Below are positions 36,181 through 48,737 of a stretch of DNA of 64,000 bases, in pieces (position 1 is the stretch's first letter; the number at the start of each line of letters is the position of its first letter). The notes below the pieces were generated by a model. The model made no database searches, was not told where the DNA came from, and saw only the letters and a program-made list of their open reading frames with translations. The position numbers were made by a program, and so were the translations under genes. Location: positions 2,866,255 to 2,930,254 of the forward strand of contig WMCF01000055.1 of the NCBI GenBank assembly GCA_009792885.1, given 5' to 3'. Source of the stretch: Eremophila alpestris peregrina (lineage: Eukaryota; Chordata; Aves; Passeriformes; Alaudidae).

Positions 36181-39100
36181 GCTCATTTGGTGGAGCCATA
36201 ATCAAATAAAATTCTGTAGTGGTTAAATTATTGGGCATTTCAAGGCAGCAAATTGATCAAAGTGGTTATTTTTTTCTTGCTCTGAGCACAAACAGCAGAT
36301 AATTTTAGTGTGCCAGTGTGATTGCATGCTCTGTACTTGGAATACAATACAATGAGGGTCTGTATTCTGAACTAAAACGAGGATCCCTTTTTCTTCCTAC
36401 ATACAGTTTAAACCAGGAAGAGTAATAGATACATTAAGATATACAAAGAATGTGATCCTCTCTGATCTCCTTGCACTTACTCTTTCTCTATCCAGATTGC
36501 TGATGTGCAATAGCAGAAGCTGTATCCAGCTGAAATGCTTTCTAAAGCCCTTGCTGAAAGGCAATATTCACAGGAGGATGTACATATTCTCTTCCAAAAA
36601 ATTCTTTTCCTGTTCTAATTTTTGACTGAAGGTTGGTTGATATTTCCATTTGTCCAGATTTCCATCCACACCAAGGTCACTAAGACCACAGGATTGCAAG
36701 GCACACTTTAATCACACCTAAGCACTTTTACAGATCTGATTGCATGTATTTCTTAAACAAAATTGTACAAATTTCAGTATTCACAAATGTAAAAATTGAA
36801 TGCATCAAGATACTACTACCTTATCAAAGTAGACTTCAAAGTGGCAAAAGGCAATAGTAGGTAAGAAAATATTCATATTTACCTCAGACATCTCTATTAG
36901 TCAAAGTGGAAATCTGAAATTCTTCCCCAGCTTGCAAACAACAAAACATAAAACCACTGTAGATTTAAAATACCAAAATATGCCTTCTAAATGCTTCATT
37001 TCCTGATAACATCTCTTCCTTTGTGTCTCAGGCATACATACACATCTGGAATTTGGCCTGTAAACATGTGCTTAAGCACACTAATCGGATTCTTGGCCCC
37101 TACCACAAACTGCTGTTAGAGAACAGCTGAGGTCAGACAAAATAAACTGGAATGTACTGGAATGGAATACAAAATGTACTGGAAACACAGAAAAGCCTCT
37201 CCTGTGTTTCCTGGGCCAAGGTAAAAGAAAGTGAAACACGTACACAGAGCCAATCTTCTTTCCCTGGCAAACCCAATACATTTCCCATTCTCCATTCAAA
37301 TCTGCCTCTGAACTTTGCTCCATTTCACAGACCTGCCATGTCTTGGGTAGTGCCCTCCTCAAGAAAAACAAGAAACAGGAAAATACTGCCTGACAGTACA
37401 GAAGAGGGCAAAGAATTGAGAAACCAGGGAACAGCTGCAAAATAATCAGGAAGAAAATGGGCATCAAAAATGAAAAGAATGTCCTTTCAATGAAGGAGGT
37501 CCACTTCAGACTTCAACTATTCTAAACTGTTCCCTACACTTTCAGTTGGATAACTTTGCTTTCAGGAGTTTGATGACAGAGTGTGGATCAGATTACTGAG
37601 AGTCAATAAAAAATGGTATGTTGAATGTTGATCCCGTCTTTTCCTTAACCCTCTACCATCTCTCACTCCCTGCTTCAGTGAACACCCACTGATTTCCCCT
37701 GGGGACAGTGAACTGTTTAGCTGAAATAGCTTTACATTTTTATTTATTTTAACAAAACTCTCGATGCTGTTTATTTAAACTCTACAGGTTCTGTCAAACC
37801 CTGAATTATATTCCCTCTAGTCTAAGATGGTTTGACTTAAAATGCATTTTTCTAGTAGCTCTCCAGCTAGCAAGCTTTCTGCTTTTTTATGCTTCCAGTT
37901 ACAGAGACCCAAAAGGGTTTTTATTTAACAACCCGCTCAATAATTACCTTTTCTAAATGCCCATCTCTCCATTATTGTTTCTGGCATATTAGTTTTCAAG
38001 GTCTTAAAGTTCACAGCAGGTTTTTTTGCAAGAAGAGTGATAAAGTGCTTGCATTATGAATAGTAATTTTATTCCCTACTACTGCAGCTGAATACAGTGA
38101 CATACAAACTACCTGGTTTCAATATTCCACTGCAAATTCCTTAGGGTTCTGTGTCAGCAGCAACACATTTAGCAACCTTGAAGAAACCTTTTCTTTATGT
38201 TGATGTTTTTATTTATTTAAAAAGCATCCTCATCTGGGTTGCCACATAATGCGCATGGACTCACCCACAAGAAGATCCAGTGGTATGGAAAATGGTCTAA
38301 AATTCTCAACAGCTGTTAAATCAGATTTAAAAATGAGCATAGTTTAGAATGCTCGTTAGGTATTGTATTTTAATGAGGCAAGGATATCACATCCTCATTC
38401 TACTTTGAATGTCTTTTGATCTGGGAAGTGGGGATCTGAAGGAACTTGCAAATATTAACATTGTAGCAAGCATTTGCTTAGTTGTTAATAATTAATTATT
38501 TCTTGTTATGCTGAACTTCTGCTATTTGCAACTTGAAATTTGAAGCAGCTGGGTTTTTTTTCTTTCTACAGATAACTTTTGGCTATACATGCATTTAATT
38601 TCAGGTTTAGGTGATTATATGGAAATACAGCATGTTGCCAAAATCTTAATTTAAAAGAAATATTTTCATGGGCATAAATTGCTTCTGAAAAAAAAGGAGG
38701 AATAACTATTGAGAAGCTATTTTGTTTCAGTTAGCAAAATAAAGCAGCAATTTTATGCTTCAGCCAAACCTCACAAATGAGGTGCTATTTAATTTTCTTA
38801 AATGTAAAAATATTCTACACTATTCCTTACCCCCCTGTATACAGTAAATAACGGAAAAAAATACACCATACTCCACAAGCCATACTGTTAAAGCTATCCT
38901 TCTAAAAGGTGATTTTTATTATACAGAATTAAATGTTGTGAATCAAATAAACTTTCCAACAGTTTGCCCCCAGTATGTTGTTTAAAAAATACATACATTT
39001 GTAGTTTGAACTACCAAGCATTGGGGGGTTTACATTAATTTTCAAACAATATAAAATGATGAATTTTTAACCCAATGAAAATGTTAATCAGACCTTCTTA

Positions 39101-41474
39101 AAATAACAACTCCTGTAAATAAGGATAAGTGACTAATAGTAAATCTCACTATATATGTCATGCACACTTTTTTATTCCTGAATTTCAGACTTTATAATTT
39201 TGAGATGGTTCCATGGATTCCTAGACATATTTCAGACTGTAAACAATCACTGGGTTTAAGTTAGACAGCAGAAATTTCAGTAGAAGTCTATTTGTTATAT
39301 TTCCATTGTTGATGCTGAAAATAAGCAGCACGGATTAAGAAACAAATAGTTTCCAAAAACAAATTTTTTCCAACCATAGTGAAGTTAGCCTCAAGTTCTA
39401 GTTACAGGAAGTAACTTTATACTGAAATCAGTTACCTGACTTTCAACTTGTTTTCCTACCAGCTCTACATTTATATCACAATCCAGTAACTTTAATACAA
39501 CCTAATGCAGTGTAACTGGACGGACAAGGCAGTGGGTAGGAAGGGCTTCAGCTGTGTGAAATCCTTCCTGACTCCTGCACTCATGCAGCCAAGTATAAAA
39601 CCTGCAGCTAATTTAAATAGATAGCATTGCACAGTATCTCAATGCACTTATTTTCTGATCAGAAAGTGACAGGCTCTGAATACATTATCAACACAGCAGT
39701 GAGGATATTGCATTGCCCTTGCTTATGCTTGATGGGCTATGCCAGTTAGCACGCCAGATTTCATATTCTGAAGCTCCTCTACCTTCCCAAATTAGGTAGG
39801 GTGGAAAAAGCATTAACTGAGTCAGGTTATTCTGTTCACCCACCTGTTATGAAAAATAAGAGTAAATACTGAACAGGCTGGGCAAAAAAATTCACTAACC
39901 AAGATTTACCCTCTATGAGAAATAAATGAGAATTTCTCACAGCTGTGTTATCTATGTTTAGAAATTCTTCCATAACCATGATTTTTAGCTCTCTCTAGCC
40001 CACTAAAAATAATCTAAAACTACATTTTCAAGGTTAAAACAGCCTTTACCCCTCAAGAGCTGCAATCCAAATTTAGGAGGGTCATATCCTGAATCACAAA
40101 ACAACTTCTAATTTTGAATACTGAGATTATAAAAAGAATTGAATATAGAAACTGCAATACAAGAACTAAAGCTTTACTGAAACTTTGGTAATAATCTGTT
40201 TAACAAACCACTAATAAATTCAGATGATGACTGAATTCATTCCAGGCCTACTTCTGTATTTGATTTCTTGTGTTGGGTATTCCAAATTTGAACAGATACT
40301 GATGAAATCCACAGATGTTACATATGGAGTAAGCTATATTTTGTTATAAATTCAGACTTTACAAGAGCCAGAAAAACTTTGCATTGAGATGCATGTTCAT
40401 TCCTTAATGAGTGAGCTTGGAAATTCCATAATGTCTACACATAATTCTAAAATTTGCATATCACTGAAGCAAAATGAAGATAGCATTAAATTAAGTTTCT
40501 GGAATTTTTTTTATCCAGATACATTTCTTGTACTACATGTTCACAACACTGTCTTAACCTATAATTACTAGTTTAACACATAATAATTTTGGTGTCATTT
40601 GCCCCTCTGAAAAATGTCTTAAAATGCAAATATACTTGTAGGAACAACATATATTTCCTGTCACATTTTATAATAATCACCTCTAATAGTAATAAAAACA
40701 CTGTATTAATCACTAGAAATAAGTTAAAGCTACAGGACAGTTTCAGGGGATAGGACAGGAAAGGGAAAGATAAGGAAGATTTGGGGTCTTTGACGATAAG
40801 GAAGGATAATTAGATATTATTAACATACTCCAATTTTCCTCCCCTCCAGTAAAATTCCTATGGAAATAGGTCAACTGAGATTGATTTTGCAGCGGCTTTG
40901 AGCAGTTTTCACACCACATGCCCATCTTTTCTAAGGGCATAAGTACAATCTAAGTGCTAAAAAAGTATTTACAGAGGGCAGAGTAAAGTAGATTTTTCAG
41001 AGATACACAGCAAAGCAAAGTAATCAATCAGTGTAACTGCAGTACATCTGCAGAACTGGGTCAAAGAAGGTTGATGTCCCATCATGAACTGGGTGCAATA
41101 TTCAATCCCTTAGTGAATATCTCTGCATATTCTACTCTACTTCATCCTTGGAAACGTTCTTAAAGACTTTTAGAAAATGTGGTACTACACTAGTCCAAGT
41201 CAGAGAAACTATCTGAAAAAAAAACGAGATGCAAGGACTAAAGAGAAGTTCAGGTACACAATTTTCTCCAGATGAATCAGGCTATTTGGGTCAGATTGCA
41301 TAGATACAGGGTGAAAAACAAGGACCTAAGAGAAAATTTCTTTTCAGGAAATTACCTGTGGGATGTAATGGATTACATGGGAGGCATGCTGCAGTGAAAA
41401 CAGCAAAAGGTTTTCTTTACCTACAGTCTTTAGAACATATGAAGTTACGTTTTTCCCAGCTCAATACTGCATTC
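36181..41474. other. Unassigned repeat-poor AT-rich segment
   Basis: No gene or confident repeat. Around 36230-36330 complex sequence contains GATCAAAG (TCF/LEF-like), but nothing more specific supports a regulatory role. A 128-codon minus frame (37081-37467) and a 97-codon plus frame overlap and look like chance. Confidence 0.5.
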
Positions 41475-41880
41475 AGGCTTGGACATTGCATTTAAAAACT
41501 GATATAAACAAATGAGAGACAGTCCAAGAAAAGAACTGGAAATAACCCCAGGTCTAGAAAACAAGATCTATCTTACAGATTGCATAAACTGGAGTTATTC
41601 ATAACAAGTTGAAACACCAATAGGGGAGATACTGATCCTCAAACATATAAAAAGACCAATAAAAAAGAAAGGAATATTTTATGTTTCCAGTGACCATGGT
41701 GAGTGGTACAAGAAACTGATGAGGTTAAGATTCAATTTAGATGATAAACAGAGAGGAAAAAAAATAAAAAGCCATGCAAATTCTAGCTTTAAAAAAGATA
41801 TTTCAGTTTTCCTAGAATAGAAGAGATTTAACTGGAAAAGTTACCAAGGACTTCAAGGACAAGATGGATTACCATGTTAC
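41475..41880 (+). mobile_element. Ancient CR1-type LINE fragment, plus strand
   Basis: The segment contains ATTGCATTTAAAAACTGATA, TAAACAAATGAGAGACAGTCC and GGTCTAGAAAACAAGATCTA, then AACTGGAGTTATTCATAACA and TCCTCAAACATATAAAAAGA. These follow, in order, the sense-strand sequence upstream of the ORF2 C-terminus in old amniote CR1 families. It is highly diverged with indels and has no open frame, so it inserted long before the CR1 pieces near 58 kb. Boundaries are approximate, and the region just upstream (41370-41474) may also belong. Confidence 0.6.
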
Positions 41881-43981
41881 ATGCATGTTACTAACAGTGC
41901 TTTGGGATCAGGATCAACACTACCTGACCTCTTGCAGTCAACATACACTTACACTTCCTTATGTTTCAAGAGTTTAATGAAAAAAAAAAAAAAGGTAATA
42001 TCCCATTGGAGATAAATTCCACTCAGCTCCCCCTTCAAAATAATCTATTCCTAAGTAAGATAAACTATATGCAACTGGTTTTATTTTCTCTGGAACTGCC
42101 TCCAAGAAAGCAAATAAAACATATTCCTTATTTCTAAACAAAGAGGATAAAATAACTTCTTTCTGTGAGCCTCAACACACTGAATATTTTTAAACAGAAC
42201 ATGATTTATATTTAGAATTTATAACAACAAGACAGCTCTGCTTGAAATTATGACTAAAACTTAAATACTTGCCACAGTAATTTGCCACACTAAAATTGTC
42301 TAGTGATACAGCAGGAAGTAAAAAGCAAACAAGCAGAAAATAAATGTTTTGAAAATCTTCAGATATAGTAGAAAAAAGGATAGGAGAATTACAGACAGGG
42401 TTTTGGAAACTATCTTCTGGGAGTTACACTCCAGTTACAACTTTCTTTTATACAGTTGCCTTACTATACCTTATGTGCTTAAAAGGCACAGCCAAACCAA
42501 AGACAATGAACCTTCTGCCTGATTAAGGACACAAGAATATTAAAGTAGTAATAATTAAAATCAGAGTCTTAATACTTATACACTTCATCTCATTTGGCCT
42601 AATCAAAGTGACAGAATTAAACACTTGCTCCTGCAGTATCAGTGATTAGGTGTATATATAAATTTTCAAAGTAAGTTCTGGTATAAATGTAAACTTTTGA
42701 ATAGATAGCAAAGATGAAATTAATAAACAGGCTTGGATGATCCACATAATGTTTCAACTTGGAAAGATATATACTTCAAGGCTACTTTAAATATTAATGA
42801 TTGATTTGCTCATTACAACATTGTATGACTGGCTGTAAATATTAACAGAATGTTAATAAAAATCACACATTAAAATATTTTTAAATTATATTTTCAAACA
42901 TTGTTGTGTATAAACATCCCCATTCTAATATAATCCATTGACAGATTTTTTTTTTTGCCTTTGCTGAAAATCTAAGTACCAATAACTAACATTTTTTTCC
43001 AGTATCAATGGTAGGCTACTCAAGAATTCCGTGCATTATTCATGCATTCCATTTTCTTCTAAATTATATTTTGGTTAGAATGTTATTCTGAGCTCATTTT
43101 TCGTTTCATTAATAAAAAGGCACATATGATATGAAGTAACTTGCAGCATTCCTGCTAGAACATCTTGTTCATGTGCTTCAATCTTTTGTGCTTAATAGCC
43201 TCATCAGACTGAAGTACTCAAACCACTGCTCTAAATGTTGTATTCTCAGCACTAGCTGTCAAACCTGGGCTTAGTTGCACTTGTGTTAGGCAAAGTTTTG
43301 CACTGGTACCTGCAATTTACCTTCCCATAATTCTTAAAGCCAAAAATATACTCTCAGATTTCAGATGAAAGTGAGATTTATGTTTCTTGATGAACCCAAA
43401 AAGCTCCAGCATTACTTTTCCCAGTAACTGTCTTTAAAATCAACGCAAAATCAGAGGGGGGATAAAACCTGCAGAGCTGCTAATTTTACACAGTGTTACA
43501 CAAAGCATTTTGGCTTTCAACACTAAAACCAAACTTGAAGAAAAGGATTTAAACAGAGGCAGACAGGTATCAGGAACGTTGGTTGGGAATATTGAAATGC
43601 TTTCTTGTTTGCAGGAAATACTATGAGTGACCACCTTGGGACACTGGCTGTGCTTACCCAGAGTGAGAACATTTGAGGCCCAGTCTGTGGATCAACAACC
43701 CTTGACAACAGACACACATTTTAGGAGTCCTAAGCCCGTCTACCTTCCAGCAGGGAAGAGAAGAGAGAAGGGAAAAAAGGCACTACTGGTTTAGACATAT
43801 TTGGTTTACAATCATCTTTGCTTCCCCATAGCTGAGTTCTAAATTGAAGAGACTTCTGAGAGCACTGGAAATCTTACCTTCTATTGAGAGAGCTTGATTT
43901 TTCCCTAGAAACCCTCCCATACCATAAATCAAAAATCCCTCACAAAGATAAACTATCACCTACTCCAAACCTCAGAAACAC
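41881..43981. other. Unassigned AT-rich sequence
   Basis: No gene or known repeat recognised. Confidence 0.5.
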
Positions 43982-44082
43982 TTTTTTTTTTTTTTTTTTT
44001 TTTAAAGCATTTGAATTGAGGCACACAAAATGTAGTTATATGCTAAGTGTTTAAAAGCAACACGTTTTTTTTTTTTTTTTTA
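43982..44082 (+). repeat. Pair of long poly(T) tracts
   Basis: A run of 22 T (43982-44003) and a run of 18 T (44065-44082) are separated by 61 bases of ordinary sequence. Confidence 0.9.
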
Positions 44083-44792
44083 ACTGGAGTTATGCACCAC
44101 TCATTTTACTTTAAAAACAATCTTTGTTTTCGAAAGTCTGGTTCTACTTTAAGCACTGTAATGATGATGGCCCTTGTCAAAGAATATAACTCGGAATCTT
44201 CTCTACAGGTCTAATTTCAGAGTGCCTTATTATCTTTAAATAACATCAGAAAATGCCTATAATCTAGCTTTTATTCAACTTCTTTTACTACATGAACTTT
44301 CCTTGAAGGAGAATAACAGAACAGACACTATCCTTGTGCAGATCAAGAATGAGTAAAAGTAATTTGGGGATGACAGAGTCTTATTTGCTAGGTTTGCTCT
44401 TTGTCATCCTTACCTCTGTGACTGTTTAAACTTACCCAACAACGCCATTTGCAGTGGGCCATAACCAGTATACCTTGCCCTAATTAATTTTGTCATAATC
44501 TTACACAGAGTTAGCTGACATTTTGTGACTTCCAGCCTTTTGACTTAGTAATGAATATAACCTTTAACATGTTACTTCCAGGGTAGTGAACACTACTGAC
44601 ATCAGTACCTCTTCTGGTTGAACTTGTGAGCAAGATGTAAGCTATGAGAATACAACTCATTCTATGAAATGTTAAACCAACCAGGTCCATCATCCATAAA
44701 GCACTGACTTAACATAAAATGCTCACCAAAATGCACTCTCTGCGTGTAGGTTGTAAAGTACAATCTGTAGCTGATGGTGTCTGGTTTATTTG
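44083..44792. other. Unassigned AT-rich sequence
   Basis: No gene or known repeat recognised. Confidence 0.5.
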
Positions 44793-44839
44793 GTGTTACA
44801 CTATTTATTTAGTGTTACACTATTTATTTAGTGTTACAC
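44793..44839 (+). repeat. 19-bp tandem repeat, 2.5 copies
   Basis: Unit GTGTTACACTATTTATTTA at 44793-44811 and 44812-44830, then a partial GTGTTACAC at 44831-44839; all copies are identical. Confidence 0.95.
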
Positions 44840-46931
44840 ACATTCTAACAGAAACATCACAGGATTTGAACTTGGTGCCATTTTTTTATATCATCCCAAA
44901 CCTCTTTAAGAACAGCTATAGCTTCATCTTCTCTTGAAGCACAGCCAAGAAGGAATTTATTGCCTGCAAAGAAGCGGTCAGCAAGAATGCAATTTGGCAA
45001 TGGTGATGGAAAAAAGTATTGTCTCTAGTTAAGAAAAGATAAAAGAAATAAGAAAATAATATGCAACCCAAAACTTGCTGAAAACAAATGTTAACTTTTA
45101 GCCCTTTCTGAAAAGAACCAGGGAGTTTCAAAACATCATTTTTCATCAGTGTGTGAGCTTCTGGTTGATTCTAAATGATTCTCTCACTGCTTCCCAAAAT
45201 TACACATCCTACAGCACAACACAAGACATTAATGCAACCCCTGAAATGACAAATATGATTCAATCTTCATTTTATAATAATGCTTCCCAACTGTAATGAT
45301 TTCTTTTCTCTTTAAACACCATCAAAATAAATGTCTTCCTCTCTTCCCTAGAAAGAAAGCCAGGTTGGAGTCTTGTGTATAAGTCTAATAGCACAGGCCT
45401 ACTGTGGTTTCTTGAAGGCATACAACAGATTTTGGGAAATGTGGATGAAATACAAGAATAACTGTAAGAAAAGAGTGCTTGAATGCAGATTCCCCAAAGC
45501 ACTGTCACATAACATTAAAACTGATGTGCTCCTGTGTGATAGCTAAGGGAAAAAAAAAAAAGATTAAGGAAAGTAGTACATGGTATGATTCTGATTAATT
45601 CATATTGGCTTTCTGGGAGATTCAAAGGCAAAGATGCACACACAAAAATGCTAAATATGGTGACATTAAAGCCTTTAATGAATTCAGGTGAAAAATAAAA
45701 AAAAAACTCAAATGTTTTTTAGAAGTCTTACTGAATAGAAGCATATTCCCAGCAAAGATTTTGGAAATCTGCCATGGTAGATACAGGTTAGTAAGTCAGA
45801 AATGTATTCAGGACACAAAGCTAAGCACCTTGCAAGTTCAATCCTGAATTCAGTCTTCCCTTTAATATTCACATGGGTTGAAGTCCCAGCAAAGCTGGTA
45901 TGATAGGAACTGCACAATCAGACTGAATAACTCTGGGGTTTACCTAGTGGAAATCTGGGGGTATGGAGACTCACACACGTTAGGGAGCATTCTACTTGTG
46001 CTACAAATATTCTTCTTTAGGGAGGCAAGGAAACAGAAAAATATGATCTCTCATTGTACTTAATGAGTCAGAGTTTGCTGAAAAGTCAGCAAATTGCTAA
46101 AAAAAAAGTTCTCTGCAAGATCATAAATTAGAAACAGTTTGACATATATAGATAGCTACAAATGAATTTAAAAATAACATTAGTAGTAGTAATTTTGAAA
46201 TTAAATTAATTTAATCTGCATATTTGTCTTTTCAATAAGAATAATAATTACATTTTTCCACAGAGAAACTGTTTTTCACCTGTTACCAGGGCACACACTT
46301 GAGAGTACTTAACCCTGCCTTTAGCTTGGCCAATAAAAGCAGTTTTTAATTATTTATGTCCCATGAAGCCTCACAGTAATTTTCTTTTACAGGCAGCAGT
46401 AAAGATCACAACTGCATGAATTGAGTATGATGTTTGGAAAACCATCATAGGCTGATTTATCTCACAATGAATGGGTTTTGAAATTCTTTTTCTTCTCACC
46501 TAGGGATTCCCTTGGGAATCTCAGACTGACCTTTGGACATGTAAATACCTAGAATTTTTGAGGCAGCAGACTGCAGATACTGCCCAGGCTGTTCAGATTG
46601 CTTCTGTTATTCTTGTGCTCATTAAGATTTGGGTTTTAATGCAGCTTCTAAAAAGTATTAACAATATCACCAAAGTAGCAACAGACATCGTTAATAAAAT
46701 AATAGATTCAAACACTTTACAGAAAAAAAAAAACTCAGATATGATGATTGGGTTTGTTGGGATATGGAGCTTGAAGACTGACAGAAACTACCAGAACCCA
46801 TTCCCATGAAAAGTCTGTAATGTATTGATAGATAAAGTAGCAGCAGAAGAGGTGCAAACAGAGAATGCTGGTACCCCAGTGTGAGACCAAACTAAAATAA
46901 TTACACTTTTCCCCAGTAAGAGTTATAGGGC
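44840..46931. other. Unassigned AT-rich sequence
   Basis: No gene or known repeat recognised. An 83-codon plus frame at 46558-46809 has no recognisable motif. Confidence 0.5.
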
Positions 46932-46972
46932 AAAGCAATACATTATAAAGCAATGCATTATAAAGCAATGCA
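46932..46972 (+). repeat. 15-bp tandem repeat, 2.7 copies
   Basis: AAAGCAATACATTAT (46932-46946), AAAGCAATGCATTAT (46947-46961) and a partial AAAGCAATGCA (46962-46972). Confidence 0.92.
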
Positions 46973-47196
46973 CAGCCCTGGGAAAACACAAGCCTGGAAA
47001 TAAATCTTAAAAAAAAACCTAATTACTTGTTCTAAGCCTGTAGCACATCCCGCTAAGTAGTGAAAAACATCATAAGGGCACTAGAAAATTGAAAACCTTG
47101 TTCTATACAATTTGTCTTCATTAACCCGCTTCTATTATTTTGTATCACATATCTAATCTTTTTGCTCACTATATGTCCCTTTCTCATTTTCCAGTG

Positions 47197-47343
47197 ATTC
47201 AACAGTATCAGGGGTTTCAATGTTGCACTGGAGTATTTAATTAACTGGATTTTCTAATGTCTGTCTCTTATACACATCTATTCAACAGTATCAGGGGTTT
47301 CAATGTTGCACTGGAGTATTTAATTAACTGGATTTTCTAATGT
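47197..47343 (+). other. Tn5 mosaic-end adapter between identical 64-bp repeats (probable assembly artefact)
   Basis: Positions 47261-47279 read CTGTCTCTTATACACATCT, which is exactly the 19-bp mosaic end recognised by hyperactive Tn5 transposase and present in tagmentation (Nextera-type) adapters. It sits between two identical 64-base segments, 47197-47260 and 47280-47343 (both starting ATTCAACAGTATCAGG and ending TTTTCTAATGT). This is what results if a read from a 64-base insert ran into its adapter and the untrimmed read was joined to the next contig base. A natural 64-bp duplication with precisely this insert is very unlikely. The true genome probably has one copy of the 64 bases and no mosaic end. 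Confidence 0.95.
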
Positions 47344-48717
47344 TGTGCACAACAATGGTAAATTGTTATATTTGCCAAATTTAAAACAAATAATTCAGCG
47401 ATGACTTACTTTACCAAGGGGAACTGAACTGCCTAGATCTTATTCTTGACCTTTATTTCTTGTTGTTTATATTATAGTAGCATGTGTTTTTTACTGAGAT
47501 TTTAACAATTACATCTTTCTTAAATTAATAATTACTTCCAGTAACTCAGCCACAGTCTGGTTTTGTACCTTCACTTTCTTGTGCTCCTCAAAGCTGAAGG
47601 GGTTCTGAAATTTTTTTTCCCTTTATTCTTATTTGATAAAACAAGCAGACTCGACCATTTACACAGGAAGTATTTTTTCTTATGCAAGGACTGTATTTTG
47701 TGGAGTTGCAGGTTAGCATGATCCCAAATATTTCATTTGTACTTCATGGGCCTAGCTGTATCTCCCTAGGAGCTTTCTGCTGACCAAACATAATATGATG
47801 AAGTGTTATAATGTTTCCTCATCTGGAAACTGACAACTTTTCCTACCACTGAACTGCACACTGTGCATTACAAATCCCTCCAAGAACCACAGGAAGGAAA
47901 GAACAAGCATATAGGTCAAAAAGGCATGCTTTAGGAAACTTGGGAAGAATGAGTAATGTCATCAACAAAATAGTTTTACAACTGCCTCTGAGAACTACTT
48001 CATCAAATCGTCCTCCTCAGGGAAACAACAAAATTAACTACTGCTCTGGACTCAAAAAAAATATCACCAAAAGTCCCTTTAAGAAACTGTTTTCCCAAAT
48101 GTTTGTGGGCTTTTTTTCTGAAAGTTCAGGAGTGTCAAGAAAATACACATTTCTATTCATCAAAAGAACAATAAAATATTTTTGCAAGAACCTGGTCTTT
48201 CCTCCTGTTAAGTCTAAACATCTATTTAAAGGCTTCAACTGAGATGCAAATTTTAAAAGATTTTTACATTAACTCAGGTCCAAAAATTACAAATGGAATG
48301 ACCTGGGAAACTCCTATAGAATGTAAACCAGATTCCATAGACTAAAATACACACACTTATTCTTTTGACAGGCAATTTTCTTCTGGGCATGACTTCTGCA
48401 GACCCTTGTGAATCACTCACTGCTTTCTTTGGGGGATGAAAATATGCCTCCAGCGGGTTACAATAGCTAATCTAGTTAGATGAAAAACCTGGGGTTCATT
48501 TATGTCTAGCTTTTGTATTGGTTTGTTCTTTTAACAAAACTTGTTCTTTAGAATTTCATTATATTTGTACCGGTAAGAGCCGAAGCATTACTTGGATTAA
48601 AATTATAAATACAGATGTTGTGGCTCCACTGTGTAGCCTTGTATACATATTTAGTAATTGCTATCCCAAATACATTTTCTAAGGGCTCACAAATTAACAC
48701 TTGACGCTGTAAGGACT
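47344..48717. other. Unassigned AT-rich sequence
   Basis: No gene or known repeat recognised. Two opposite frames of 100 and 66 codons at 47940-48242 overlap and have no motif. Confidence 0.5.
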
Positions 48718-48737
48718 TCTTGACTGATCAGTCAAGA
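48718..48737. repeat. Perfect 20-bp palindrome
   Basis: TCTTGACTGATCAGTCAAGA is its own reverse complement with no spacer. It is non-repetitive in base composition, unlike AT-run palindromes elsewhere. Confidence 0.95.

Noticed and set aside
37081..37467. 128-codon minus frame
   Set aside because: Overlaps a 97-codon plus frame and lacks recognisable domain features.
47261..47279. Interpretation as a genuine Tn5/IS50-type transposon scar
   Set aside because: The sequence is the engineered mosaic end rather than a natural eukaryotic transposon end, there is no transposon body, and the flanking duplication is 64 bp instead of 9 bp; adapter carry-over explains it better.
47800..47840. MIR-like phrase GTTTCCTCATCTGGAAAC
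   Set aside because: Similarity to the MIR 3' end is confined to about 18 bases and no MIR core or tRNA-like head was seen nearby.
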